DNA of 64,000 bases from JANPLD01 sp964445765 (GCA_964445765.1 CAYULD010000002.1:467856-531855); one strand, 5' to 3'; counted from the stretch's first letter, positions 52,337 to 60,961 are shown. The notes: generated by a model not told the origin, from the letters alone. Made by a program: numbers and translations.

Positions 52337-52479
52337 ATATCATACCTCAACCTAATTTACTATAGTATAAAACACAATATTACTATGTTTATAAGCCTTA
52401 ATTAAACTCTAGCAAATTTATTTTTTGTAATGATTGGTGGGGGTGTTCAGTAAGGATATAGTATTTTAGACTGATGTCT

Positions 52480-52549
52480 GTTATCTTGAGCGTTAGGGAA
52501 ACATCTAATATCCTTCCCCTTCGCTTCGCTCTAGGGGAGGCAGGATGAC
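52480..52549. repeat. REP-like palindrome, copy 2
   Basis: A diverged 70-bp copy: GTTATCTTGAGC at the left and CAGGATGAC at the right. The sequence before it (AGTATTTTAGACTGATGTCT) matches that before copy 1 (AGTATTTTAGATTGAGGT), so the repeated unit extends to about 90 bp. It lies 111 bp upstream of the Sel1 gene. Confidence 0.7.
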
Positions 52550-52659
52550 GCAAGCCTAAAAATAAAACTCACTTAACAATCCCCTAAAAATATAATGGAA
52601 TTTTTCATAAAGTAAATTTATGCTGATTGTAATATTTTCTTCACCAAAATTTGTTTAAG

Positions 52660-53433
52660 ATGAAAAAACACCTCATAATTATTCTATTAGTTTCTTTATT
52701 CGCAAACTCTGCTTGCGTTGAAAATAATTGGAGAGAAAAGCATAAATTTGAAGAATTAAAAATGAAAGCAGAGAAAGGTGATGCAGAAGCCCAATATAAT
52801 TTAGGGGTAATGTATTACCTTGGAGAAAGAACTGCCCAAAATTACAAAGAAGCGATTAAGTGGTTTAAGAAATCCGCAGAACAGGGTGATGTAAACGCTC
52901 AACATAATTTAGGTGTAATGTATGCAAATGGTCAAGGCATTACTCAGAATTACAAAGAAGCGATTAAGTGGTATAAGAAATCAGCAGAACAAGGACATGC
53001 AAAGGCTCAACATTATTTAGGCTTATTATATTACGAAGGAAAAGGAACTACTCAGAGTTACAAAGAAGCGATTAAGTGGTTTAAGAAATCCGCAGAACAG
53101 GGTGATGTAAACGCTCAACATAATTTAGGTGTAATGTATGCAAATGGTCAAGGCATTACTCAGAATTACAAAGAAGCGATTAAGTGGTATAAGAAATCAG
53201 CAGAACAAGGATTTGCAAATGCCCAGTATCTTTTAGGTTTGATGTATTACAAAGGCCTAGGAACATCTCAAAATTTTATACTAGCACATAAATGGCTAAA
53301 TATTGTTGGCTCTAGTGATTACAAAGAAGCAATAAAAGCAAGAGATTTAGTTGCAGAAGATATGACTCCTGAGCAAATTGCTGAAGCACAAAAACTTGCA
53401 TCTGAATGGCTTGAAAAGCGAAATTCTGATTAA
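52660..53433 (+). CDS. Sel1-repeat lipoprotein
   Basis: A 257-residue protein with a lipoprotein signal (MKKHLIIILLVSLFANSAC, Cys19) and five Sel1-like tetratricopeptide repeats of 36 residues, recognisable as AEAQYNLGVMYYLGE ... NYKEAIKWFKKSAEQGD. Repeats 2-3 and 4-5 are nearly identical because 154 bp of DNA are exactly duplicated. Sel1 proteins bind partner proteins in envelopes and host interactions; this one is probably exposed at the outer membrane. ATG at 52660 is chosen; TTG at 52651 is in frame. Confidence 0.9.
   Translation: MKKHLIIILLVSLFANSACVENNWREKHKFEELKMKAEKGDAEAQYNLGVMYYLGERTAQNYKEAIKWFKKSAEQGDVNAQHNLGVMYANGQGITQNYKEAIKWYKKSAEQGHAKAQHYLGLLYYEGKGTTQSYKEAIKWFKKSAEQGDVNAQHNLGVMYANGQGITQNYKEAIKWYKKSAEQGFANAQYLLGLMYYKGLGTSQNFILAHKWLNIVGSSDYKEAIKARDLVAEDMTPEQIAEAQKLASEWLEKRNSD
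52842..53211 (+). repeat. exact 154-bp duplication inside the Sel1 gene
   Basis: Bases 52842-52995 are identical to 53058-53211, offset by 216 bp (72 codons, two Sel1 repeats). No third copy is this similar, so the duplication is recent. Confidence 0.92.
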
Positions 53434-53456
53434 AAACTTTGGGCAGTTCTTAAGTA

Positions 53457-54629
53457 TCACGCGATAATGGCAAGTAATTCTTTTTGAAGAAATCTATCAA
53501 GGTTAGTAACCAGAATATTATCTTTTATTGGGTAGGTTTCACCCGTTTCGGTAATTACAAAACTTGCTTCAGGTTTTACATCTTTAATAACTTCATAAAA
53601 CCCTTTTGAAATACCGGCACTTTGGCTACGCTTAATTTCTATGCAGTATTTTTTCCCGTTGGGTGCAACAAGCACCACATCGCTTTCAGCACCTTTGTGA
53701 GTGCGGTAATAATAGAGTTTTACATTGCCAATTGAACATCGCCTTATCTGTTCCAGAACATATCCCTCCCAAGAGGCTCCCACTATCCAAGAGCCAAGTA
53801 GCTGTTCTATCTCTCTTATCCCAAGCAGGTGATGCAATATGCCAGTATCACGCACATATATTTTGGGCTGTTTTACAAGTCTTTTACCTATATTCAAAAA
53901 ATATGGTTGAAGTCTAGTTATGATAAAACCGCCTTCTAACAAATCAAGATAACGGCTAACTGTTGGGCTACTAACGCTTAGTGATCTTGCCAAATCGCTT
54001 TGGTTTAATATCTGCCCGTGCAGGCTTGCAATCATCTCCAGCATTCTGCTGATGAGTGGCGGTGATATTTGATGTCCTAACTCCTGCAAATCTCTTTGTA
54101 TGAATGTTTCAGTAAATGATTTTAGCCACCGCCCGGCATATGCTTTATTTCCAGCCAGCATTGCACTAGGGAAGCCTCCAAATAACCAATGATGATGCAT
54201 TGTAACGCTACTATTTGCTTCTAACCATGAAAATGGGGTCAACTCAGTGTAAGCAATTCTTCCAGCCAAAGTTTCAGAACTACCCTTAATCATTTCCGGA
54301 GATGCAGAGCCAAGCAAAATATATCTACCCGGCTTTCTATCAATATCCACAAGGGCTCTAAGTAATGGGAACAACTCCGGCATGCGTTGCACCTCATCAA
54401 TTACAACACATTTATCTTGATGAAATCTCAGATAGCTTTCTGCATTATCCATCTTCCTGCGGTCTGCATCCAGTTCCAAATCAAGGTAAATGCTTTTTAG
54501 GTTGTTGAGTTTGGTAAGAACATATTTTGCCAGAGTGGTTTTGCCAGTCTGTCGTGGTCCTATTATCCCTACCACAGGGAAATATTCAAGGTCTTGTAAA
54601 ATCTGTTTTATGGAATGGCGTTCTAACAT
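53457..54629 (-). CDS. AAA ATPase with DUF4143 domain
   Basis: A 390-residue protein. The N-terminal ATPase has GIIGPRQTGKTTLAK (Walker A Lys30), CVVIDEVQRMPELFPLLRALVD (Walker B) and the sensor ILLGSASPEM. The C-terminal DUF4143 part has LARSLSVSSPTVSRYLDLLEGGFIITRLQPY and YYYRTHKGAESDVVLVAPNG, a nuclease-like segment ending with KRSQSAGISKGF. This family is widespread and mobile, often near toxin-antitoxin or defence genes; the function is unknown. The gene is complete and less AT-rich than its neighbours, which suggests transfer. Confidence 0.88.
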   Translation of the reverse strand: MLERHSIKQILQDLEYFPVVGIIGPRQTGKTTLAKYVLTKLNNLKSIYLDLELDADRRKMDNAESYLRFHQDKCVVIDEVQRMPELFPLLRALVDIDRKPGRYILLGSASPEMIKGSSETLAGRIAYTELTPFSWLEANSSVTMHHHWLFGGFPSAMLAGNKAYAGRWLKSFTETFIQRDLQELGHQISPPLISRMLEMIASLHGQILNQSDLARSLSVSSPTVSRYLDLLEGGFIITRLQPYFLNIGKRLVKQPKIYVRDTGILHHLLGIREIEQLLGSWIVGASWEGYVLEQIRRCSIGNVKLYYYRTHKGAESDVVLVAPNGKKYCIEIKRSQSAGISKGFYEVIKDVKPEASFVITETGETYPIKDNILVTNLDRFLQKELLAIIA

Positions 54630-54753
54630 TTTACCATTCTATAAGGTTGAAATATTAAAGTCAAACTTTAATATTTCAACCTTGGGGCTAGTAAGTGCCA
54701 GCCTGAATTGAGTAAATCTATATATTTTTTATATGAGCACCGGTAAAAGATCG

Positions 54754-55095
54754 CTATTTTTTATTTTGGCCACCTATGGCACCAATTAAAACAAACTTAC
54801 AATTCTCTTCCTGCAAATTTGCTTGATCTAGTCCATAATAGTCATATAAAAAAAGCCCACCGTTTATATCGATTTCCTTTGATTCAATATCATCAAAACT
54901 GCCTGTTTTTAGACGAGGAGATAGCAAAAAAACATCCCCTTTTAATCCATCAAAATTCAAAATATGATTGGCTTTAAAAACCAAAAGGTTTCTATCTATG
55001 ACTGATAATATTATTCCTTTAATAATATTTTTTCCATCTGGACTTGCGAAATTCCAAGGTTCACTTACCGTAATTGTATGTATTTCTTTATTCAT
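54754..55095 (-). CDS. hypothetical protein
   Basis: A 113-residue protein I do not recognise. It starts MNKEIHTITVSEPWNFASPDG and has alternating beta strands (GIILSVIDRNLLVFKANH, VFLLSPRLK). No signal peptide or membrane segment. It lies 12 bp after a larger orphan (55108-55692) on the same strand; the two probably work together. Confidence 0.6.
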   Translation of the reverse strand: MNKEIHTITVSEPWNFASPDGKNIIKGIILSVIDRNLLVFKANHILNFDGLKGDVFLLSPRLKTGSFDDIESKEIDINGGLFLYDYYGLDQANLQEENCKFVLIGAIGGQNKK

Positions 55096-55107
55096 TATGA
55101 TAAAAAC

Positions 55108-55692
55108 CTAACTCTTTTTACAAAATTCAATTATCTTTTTGTCAAACTCTGCAAGTAAACACCAGTTTTCTATTGTTGTGTATATCTCTAAAGCTCCTTT
55201 GTAGTCTTTCTCTTTGAATTTATTTCTGGCGTTACTGATTTTCACTTTGTCAAAATAGTTTTTGTGCTCTTCTTGTGCCCTCTTATTATTCTCTTTAATA
55301 TATTTCTCTTGTAGTTTAGCAGATTCAATTAATTGTTTACATGAGCCATCAAAAAAGTCATCAACCAGAAAATCAAGGTCATGCAAAATATGGTAAAAAG
55401 CAAGCATTTTGTCATCTGATTGAAAATCGGGAAACTTCTTTTTTTCAGAAAGCCCAAGGTGATCAAGATAAAAAGAGTGCGAAACTATATATTTTTCAAA
55501 CTGATAATTAAGAACACCTATTGAATATCTGTAACCAATAGTAAATCTTTTACTTCCGTTCTTAAAATTCGCTAAAGTAAAATTACCGCCTGATCCTTTA
55601 CCATTCTCATAGCTTTCTAATATGAAACCATGCTCTCCTAAAAACGGCTTCAAAATCTCAAGTCCTTTTATCAAGTCTTTTACTGGCTCCAT
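55108..55692 (-). CDS. hypothetical protein with C-terminal TPR-like helices
   Basis: A 194-residue protein with no close family that I can name. The N-terminal part has aromatic-rich strands (FTIGYRYSIGVLNYQFEKYIVSH); after residue 125 it is helical (KYIKENNKRAQEEHKNYFDKVK) and ends with ARNKFKEKDYKGALEIYTTI, like a single TPR repeat. It is probably cytoplasmic and co-transcribed with the 113-residue gene. Confidence 0.6.
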   Translation of the reverse strand: MEPVKDLIKGLEILKPFLGEHGFILESYENGKGSGGNFTLANFKNGSKRFTIGYRYSIGVLNYQFEKYIVSHSFYLDHLGLSEKKKFPDFQSDDKMLAFYHILHDLDFLVDDFFDGSCKQLIESAKLQEKYIKENNKRAQEEHKNYFDKVKISNARNKFKEKDYKGALEIYTTIENWCLLAEFDKKIIEFCKKS

Positions 55693-55894
55693 TTTGGGAT
55701 TGCAATTTATTCTAATACTACACTATATCAACTATATAAACCTTTCAACTTTTCTTTCATCAATAAAAATATTATAGGTTTTGAACGCCCCAGTTTACAA
55801 TCTAATTCAAGTAACTCAAAAATATGAATCCTGTCAAAAGTGTCAAATAATGATTTCAAGAATTCTGTTTCTTAAAACCTTTTTACTCCAACCC

Positions 55895-56713
55895 CTAATA
55901 TTCTACGCCTATAAAATAAAGGCCGTAAGCGGGGGCGGTTTGGCCTGCAAGCTTTCTATCTTTGGCGATTAAAATTTCTTGCATTTTTTGGGGCGGATAT
56001 TTGCCAAGCCCAATATCTTTCAGCGTTCCAACAATATTTCTAACTTGATGATGCAAGAAAGATTTAGCAGAAATATCAATATAAATTAAATTATCATTAA
56101 GCTGATTTTTAACTGAAATATCTGAAATTTCATTTTGCCAATTCGGCAAAATTTGATTGCTTGAAATATTAATTTCTGAAATTTTACGAACTGGGTTTTT
56201 CGCCTGACATTGGCTGGAGCGAAAACTGCTAAAATCAAACCTGCCTATAAGATATTTGCTTGCTTGTTGCATTGCAGAAATATTAAGTTTTTTCTTAATA
56301 TGCCAAGCCCTATCCTGCATTAAAATTGAGGGCGTTCTTTGGTTTAGGATAATATATCTATAATGCCTTTTAGTAGCAGAAAACCTTGCGTTAAAATTTT
56401 CATCTACAATTTCTACTTTCTTAACAGAAACTTGGGTGTTTAGCAGGTGGGCATTTAGGCCTTCTTGCAGGTTAAAATCTTTGAATTCTTTAGTTAAATC
56501 AAAATGAACAACTTGCCCAAATGCGTTAACGCCTGCATCTGTTCTGCCTGCCACTATCAGTTCAGGGCTTTCTTGCGATAATTTGAAGATTGCATTTTCT
56601 AAGATAGATTGAACAGAAAGGTGATTATTTTCTGAGTTTTGCTCAGAATTTTGCCTTTGCCAGCCAATTAAATCTTTGCCAAGATATTCAATAGTGATTT
56701 TATATCGTGGCAT
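55895..56713 (-). CDS. truA: tRNA pseudouridine synthase A
   Basis: A 272-residue TruA that makes pseudouridine at positions 38-40 of tRNA. Seen: MPRYKITIEYLGKDLIGWQRQ, the catalytic Asp59 in VAGRTDAGVNAFGQVVHFD, the RYIILNQRTPSIL region, FSSFRSSQCQAKNPVRKI and the final YGLYFIGVEY. Length and motif order are normal. It starts 4 bp before the fragment of the miniature element (56718). Confidence 0.95.
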   Translation of the reverse strand: MPRYKITIEYLGKDLIGWQRQNSEQNSENNHLSVQSILENAIFKLSQESPELIVAGRTDAGVNAFGQVVHFDLTKEFKDFNLQEGLNAHLLNTQVSVKKVEIVDENFNARFSATKRHYRYIILNQRTPSILMQDRAWHIKKKLNISAMQQASKYLIGRFDFSSFRSSQCQAKNPVRKISEINISSNQILPNWQNEISDISVKNQLNDNLIYIDISAKSFLHHQVRNIVGTLKDIGLGKYPPQKMQEILIAKDRKLAGQTAPAYGLYFIGVEY

Positions 56714-56717
56714 ATTT

Positions 56718-56774
56718 TAGGCAATCTTGACAAAGGTTTATAAAATTTTTTATGACTCAAAAATTGTTATATAT
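56718..56774. repeat. fragment of the miniature element
   Basis: TAGGCAATCTTGACAAAGG is a decayed form of the terminal repeat TAGGCACTGTTAGCAAAG, and the following TTATGACTCAAAAATTG matches the complement of the element's right hairpin arm (TTATGTGTCAAAAATTG). Homology breaks off near 56774, so this is a truncated copy of the element at 811-1082. Confidence 0.7.
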
Positions 56775-56793
56775 ATAAATTATATTGAAGTCT

Positions 56794-56861
56794 GTCATGT
56801 TGAGCGTTAGCGAAACATCTAAAGATCCTTCGCCTTCGCTTCGCTCTAGGCTCAGGATGAC
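56794..56861. repeat. REP-like palindrome, copy 3
   Basis: GTCATGTTGAGC at the left and CTCAGGATGAC at the right, with GATCCTTCGCCTTCGCTTCG in the middle, as in copies 1 and 2. It directly follows the fragment of the miniature element. The remaining gap to dnaN (56862-57012) has a hairpin, AATTTTTTC/GAAAAAATT (56908-56930), and a degenerate CACTAAC/CCACT tract. Confidence 0.75.
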
Positions 56862-57012
56862 TTTAATTTTATTCTTTTACTAAACTTTTTTAATTGGATA
56901 CCCCTATAATTTTTTCTTACTGAAAAAATTCGGGCTATGACACTATCACTAATAACTTGCACTAAACACTTACCACTTGCACTTTCTACTGACCACTAAC
57001 CACTAAAACAAA

Positions 57013-58155
57013 TCAAACCCTCATTGGCATAATAATGTAAACCGCAGAATTATCAGTTGGATCAGTAATTAAAGATGGCGAATTATTGCTATCAAAAGCA
57101 ATTTGAACTTCACTGCTTTCAATTTGGTTTAGCATTTCTAAAACATAACGAGAGTTAAAGCCCATTTCTAAAGCCTCAGAGCTATAATTTGCGGCAATAT
57201 CTTCATCTGCGCTTGTGCCTTCAACGCCTTGAGAATGAAGGCTAACTTGATTATTTGATAAAGCAATTTTTACCGCCTTTGTTTTATCAACTGCAATAGT
57301 TGAAACCCTATCAACCGCTTCTTTTAATGCGTTAGTGCTAGTTGTTAAAATTTTCTTATTATTTTCTGGGATAACCCTTTGATAATCAGGGAATGTGCCA
57401 TCAACAACTTTAGAAAGTAAATCAATTTTATTAGCAGAAAATTTTATTTTTGATTCAGAAACAGAAATTGTAACCTTTTCTTGCCCTTCTAATAGCTTAG
57501 AAAGCTCATTCACAGCTTTTCTTGGAATGATAACACCCGGCATTCCACCTGTGCCTTCTGGGGCTTCCGCCTCAACTGATGCAAGCCTGTGGCCATCAGT
57601 TGCAACGGCTCTCAACTTACCATTAGAAATGTGGAAATAAACGCCATTTAAGTAATATCTTGTTTCTTCATTACTCATTGCAAATTTTGTTTTATCAATG
57701 AGTTTGAGAAGAGTTTTAACTTCAAGCGTAAATTTGTGAGTTAAATCGCCCTCTGAAATTTGAGGGAAATCTTCAGAAGGTAAGTAAGATAATGTAAATT
57801 TTGAACTGCCTGATTTAACAATAAGCCTTGAAGAATTTACATCAGCAACTAGGTTAATTTGTGCACCCTCTGGCAATTTTCTGATAATTTCATATAAGGT
57901 TTGTGCTGGCACAGTTAATGAGCCTGCCTCATTAACGCTTGCCTCCACCTCTTGTGTCGCAAGAACATCCATATCAGTAACGGTTAAAGTAACAACATTG
58001 TTGCTTGCATCAATTTTAACATTTGACAAAATTGGTATAGTATTCCTCTTTTCCACCACTGATTGGATTTTAGAAAGGGACTTCAAAAAAGAATTTTTAT
58101 CTAAATTAATATTGAAAGCGAAATCATTTTTAATTTTTTTTGCTGCTTCTGCCAT
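57013..58155 (-). CDS. dnaN: DNA polymerase III beta subunit (sliding clamp)
   Basis: A 380-residue clamp with three repeated clamp domains. The first begins FNINLDKNSFLKSLSKIQSVVEKRNTIPILSNVKI; other landmarks are ATDGHRLASVEA, FPDYQRVIPENNKK and the hydrophobic end PTDNSAVYIIMPMRV, which is the cleft-adjacent C-terminus. It keeps polymerase on DNA. It is transcribed alone on the minus strand, not in a dnaA-dnaN-recF cluster, which fits alphaproteobacteria with a dispersed replication region. Confidence 0.97.
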   Translation of the reverse strand: MAEAAKKIKNDFAFNINLDKNSFLKSLSKIQSVVEKRNTIPILSNVKIDASNNVVTLTVTDMDVLATQEVEASVNEAGSLTVPAQTLYEIIRKLPEGAQINLVADVNSSRLIVKSGSSKFTLSYLPSEDFPQISEGDLTHKFTLEVKTLLKLIDKTKFAMSNEETRYYLNGVYFHISNGKLRAVATDGHRLASVEAEAPEGTGGMPGVIIPRKAVNELSKLLEGQEKVTISVSESKIKFSANKIDLLSKVVDGTFPDYQRVIPENNKKILTTSTNALKEAVDRVSTIAVDKTKAVKIALSNNQVSLHSQGVEGTSADEDIAANYSSEALEMGFNSRYVLEMLNQIESSEVQIAFDSNNSPSLITDPTDNSAVYIIMPMRV

Positions 58156-58310
58156 TTTAACCTCTTGAAATATATAGTTATTCTTACTGAAATATTAATT
58201 TTAGCTATAATTAATATTTTTTTATTTGCTTTAGTTTATATAATAGTAGTTTCATACCTGCAAGAGCATAATAAATAATAAGAAATTTTTTTGAAAATAT
58301 TATTATTTGC

Positions 58311-58339
58311 TTGACAAGCATAAAAAATTTATCCATAAG
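58311..58339 (+). promoter_or_regulatory. promoter of rplU-rpmA
   Basis: CTTGACA (-35 TTGACA at 58311-58316) and CATAAG (58334-58339) are 17 bp apart. The C before TTGAC is typical in alphaproteobacteria. The start would be about 30 bp upstream of rplU. Confidence 0.65.
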
Positions 58340-58374
58340 GCACAGCCCTAAGTAATGAAAATTGAGAGTTCAAA

Positions 58375-58866
58375 ATGTTTGCAGTATTAAAAACTGGCGG
58401 AAAGCAATATAAAGTTCAGCCTAATGACATTCTAGAAGTTGAGAAAATTGAAGCTGGCGTTGGCTCGCTTGTTGTTCTTGATGAAGTTTTATTGGTTAAT
58501 GATGGCAGTGATGTTAAAATCGGCAAGCCAGTGGTTGAAGGTTTTGGCGTTTCTGCGGAAGTTATTAAGCAGAAAAAGGGCGATAAAATAATTGTATTTA
58601 AGAAAAAGCGTCGCCACAACTACAGAAGAAAAAATGGTCATAGGCAGTTTATTACTGTTCTTAAAATTAAAGAAATTGGTCAAGGTTTGAAATCTAATAT
58701 TTTAGAATTTAAGCCTCAAGATTCAAATAATTCTGTTGTTGAAACTAAAGCTGAAGTTAAGCCAACTAAGGCAAAAACTGCTAAAACAACTTCTGCTAAA
58801 AAAGAAGCTGGTGAAGCTAAAGCTAAAACAACAGCTAAAAAATCAACTAAAACAACTAAGGCGTAG
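58375..58866 (+). CDS. rplU: large ribosomal subunit protein bL21
   Basis: A 163-residue L21. The first 102 residues are the ribosomal protein: MFAVLKTGGKQYKVQPND, VLLVNDGSDVKIGKPVVEG and KKKRRHNYRRKNGHRQFITVLKI. The last about 60 residues are a Lys/Ala/Thr-rich tail (KPTKAKTAKTTSAKKE), a histone-like extension also seen in other alphaproteobacteria. It is followed by rpmA in the usual pair; obgE, commonly third, is elsewhere at 45031. Confidence 0.97.
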   Translation: MFAVLKTGGKQYKVQPNDILEVEKIEAGVGSLVVLDEVLLVNDGSDVKIGKPVVEGFGVSAEVIKQKKGDKIIVFKKKRRHNYRRKNGHRQFITVLKIKEIGQGLKSNILEFKPQDSNNSVVETKAEVKPTKAKTAKTTSAKKEAGEAKAKTTAKKSTKTTKA

Positions 58867-58919
58867 TTTGAAGTCTGCTTGGTATAAGCGTTCAGCGAAG
58901 CTAATATGAGGAGTATGCT

Positions 58920-59180
58920 ATGGCAACAAAGAAAGCAGGCGGTAGTACCCAGAACGGAAGAGATTCGGCGGGTAGAAGGTTAGGTGTAAAAAGATTCGGT
59001 GGTCAAGCCGTTAAAATTGGCACAATTATTGTTCGTCAAAGAGGAACAAAGTGGAAGCTCGGCAAAAATGTTGGAATCGGTAAAGATCATACAATATTTG
59101 CATTAATTGATGGCTTTGTTAAGTTTGAAACAAAACAAAATGATAGAACTTTTGTTTCTGTAATCCCTCAAGTAGCTTAG
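58920..59180 (+). CDS. rpmA: large ribosomal subunit protein bL27
   Basis: An 86-residue L27. MATKKAGGSTQNGRDSAGRRLGVKRFGG is diagnostic, and the N-terminus has no cleavable extension. It helps place the tRNA 3' ends at the peptidyl transferase centre. A GAGG ribosome binding site lies seven bases upstream. 53 bp separate it from rplU. Confidence 0.98.
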   Translation: MATKKAGGSTQNGRDSAGRRLGVKRFGGQAVKIGTIIVRQRGTKWKLGKNVGIGKDHTIFALIDGFVKFETKQNDRTFVSVIPQVA

Positions 59181-59242
59181 ATTTTCTTGATATTAAATAA
59201 TATATTTTTTGTTATATTTCTAATATTTCCTTAGTTAAATAA

Positions 59243-59788
59243 TTAGTAGCCCATTCTGATATTATTTGGGGCGGGGGGGTAACCTGCCTGCCAATTTTGA
59301 GATGGCATAACTTGCATCTGGTTTGGAGTTTGATTTTGTATTTGATTTGCATTTTGTCCAGCCTGCATTAAGCCTTTTTGATATGCTTCATATGCTTCTT
59401 TATTCGGGTTTTCTTGCATATCAGGTGGTAATTTTTTTGACATTTCATCATACATATTTGGCTGATTTTTATCTTCACCCGGTAAAGAAGTTGGAATATA
59501 GCCCTGCATCTGCTGTGGTTGCTGAGGGCTAACAAGATTATTCTGTTCTTGATTTTCTATAGTTTGCGGTTGCACCCAACCTTGATTTTGTGTTGCTGGC
59601 TGTTGATTATTTTGCTGCTGTTCTGGTGATCTTTTTCTAATGCAGGTAGCACCATCTTCACATCTTGAAGCCCCTTCTTTTACTGGCATTTTTTGGCCTA
59701 ATTCCTCAGATTTATCCCAAAGCCAATTAAAAGCACTACAAGAAGAAAGTGAGAAAACTAATAAATTAATTGCTAAAAACTTATACAT
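59243..59788 (-). CDS. Gln/Pro-rich lipoprotein
   Basis: A 181-residue protein with a lipoprotein signal: MYKFLAINLLVFSLSSC (Cys17). ATG at 59788 is chosen because it begins this signal; the open frame upstream adds 17 residues. The mature part is low-complexity, rich in Gln, Asn and Pro (PEQQQNNQQPATQNQ ... NQIQNQTPNQMQ), with two cysteines in SRCEDGATCIRK near residue 45. A few gram-negative envelope proteins look like this. The function is unknown; it lies divergent from ribD. Confidence 0.7.
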   Translation of the reverse strand: MYKFLAINLLVFSLSSCSAFNWLWDKSEELGQKMPVKEGASRCEDGATCIRKRSPEQQQNNQQPATQNQGWVQPQTIENQEQNNLVSPQQPQQMQGYIPTSLPGEDKNQPNMYDEMSKKLPPDMQENPNKEAYEAYQKGLMQAGQNANQIQNQTPNQMQVMPSQNWQAGYPPAPNNIRMGY

Positions 59789-59857
59789 AAAAACTTTATA
59801 GATATTATAATTTGTGATAATAAACCTAAAACTTATCATATTTCAGAAGAATTATAA

Positions 59858-60961
59858 ATGATTGATTTACAAGAACATCAAAAATTTATGAAAATTGCCA
59901 TTAATTTGGCAAAAAAAGCTATCGGCACTACATTTCCAAACCCACCAGTTGGCTGTGTTATTGTGAAAGATGGGGTGATAATTTCAGCTTCTAATACGCA
60001 ACCGCAGGGCAAAACTCACGCGGAAGTTTCAGCGATAAACCAAGCAAAGCCTGCAAGTTTGGTTGGTGCAACAATGTATGTTACTATGGAGCCTTGCTCT
60101 CATTTTGGTAAAAGCCCACCCTGTGTTAATGCAATTATACCTTCTGGAATTTCAAGAATTTTTATTGCGAATCAAGATGCAAACCCAAAAGTTAATGGTG
60201 ATGGAATAGCTACTCTAAAACAAGCTGGAATTGAAGTTATAAGCGATTTTATGCATCAAGAAGCAATGAAAATTAATTTGCCTTTCTTTCGTGCGGTAAC
60301 AAAAAAACTGCCCTTTACCATACTTAAATTTGGTGCAACGCTTGATGGAAAAATCGCCCTCAAAAATGGTAAAAGTAAATGGGTTACAAGTGATTTAGCA
60401 AGAAATTACTCACAAATTTTACGCTATAGAAATGATGCAATTTTAGTTGGCACTAACACTATAAAAAATGATAATCCAGCCTTAACACTTCGCTTGCAAG
60501 GGCTTGAAAAATTTTCACCAGTTAGAGTAATTATTGATAAAAATCTTGAAATTCCAACTGAAAGTGAAGTTATTAGAACGGCAAGTTTTCATAAAACAAT
60601 AATTTTTTGTAGTGAAAATTTATCAAAAAATAATTTAGAAAAATTTGAAAATTCTCAAGTTGATATTATAAAAATTGCTGAAGAAAATGGAAAGCTAAAC
60701 CTTACTGCGATATTAAATAAATTAGCTGAAATTGGGGTTTCAAGGCTGTTAGTAGAAGGGGGCAGGGGGGTTGCAACAAGTTTCTTAAAAGAAAATTTAA
60801 TTGATGAAATTCACTTAATTTCTTCTCCTAAAATTTTTGGTAATGAAGCAATTTCATTATTTGAAAATCTAGATTTAACTGAAATTTCTGCACCAAAATT
60901 CTCTCTAAAATCTTCACAAACTTTAGGAGAAGATATATTAAAATTATATCAAAGAATTTGA
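59858..60961 (+). CDS. ribD: bifunctional riboflavin deaminase/reductase
   Basis: A 367-residue protein with two domains for riboflavin synthesis. Residues 1-145 are the zinc-dependent deaminase: NPPVGCVIV, His54/Glu56 in KTHAEVSAINQ, and Cys80/Cys89 in MEPCSHFGKSPPC. Residues 146-367 are the NADPH-dependent reductase: TILKFGATLDGKIAL, WVTSDLARNYSQILRYRNDAILVGTNTI and LLVEGGRGVATSFL. No other rib gene is adjacent. hemA starts 4 bp after the stop and is likely co-transcribed. Confidence 0.96.
   Translation: MIDLQEHQKFMKIAINLAKKAIGTTFPNPPVGCVIVKDGVIISASNTQPQGKTHAEVSAINQAKPASLVGATMYVTMEPCSHFGKSPPCVNAIIPSGISRIFIANQDANPKVNGDGIATLKQAGIEVISDFMHQEAMKINLPFFRAVTKKLPFTILKFGATLDGKIALKNGKSKWVTSDLARNYSQILRYRNDAILVGTNTIKNDNPALTLRLQGLEKFSPVRVIIDKNLEIPTESEVIRTASFHKTIIFCSENLSKNNLEKFENSQVDIIKIAEENGKLNLTAILNKLAEIGVSRLLVEGGRGVATSFLKENLIDEIHLISSPKIFGNEAISLFENLDLTEISAPKFSLKSSQTLGEDILKLYQRI

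Noticed and set aside
52165..52659. CRISPR array in the repeat-rich gap
   Set aside because: Repeats are only two, diverged, palindromic over their full length and without regular spacers.
53058..53211. Tandem duplication as a transposon in the Sel1 gene
   Set aside because: It lies exactly in frame, encodes Sel1 repeats and has no terminal repeats, so it is a gene-internal duplication.
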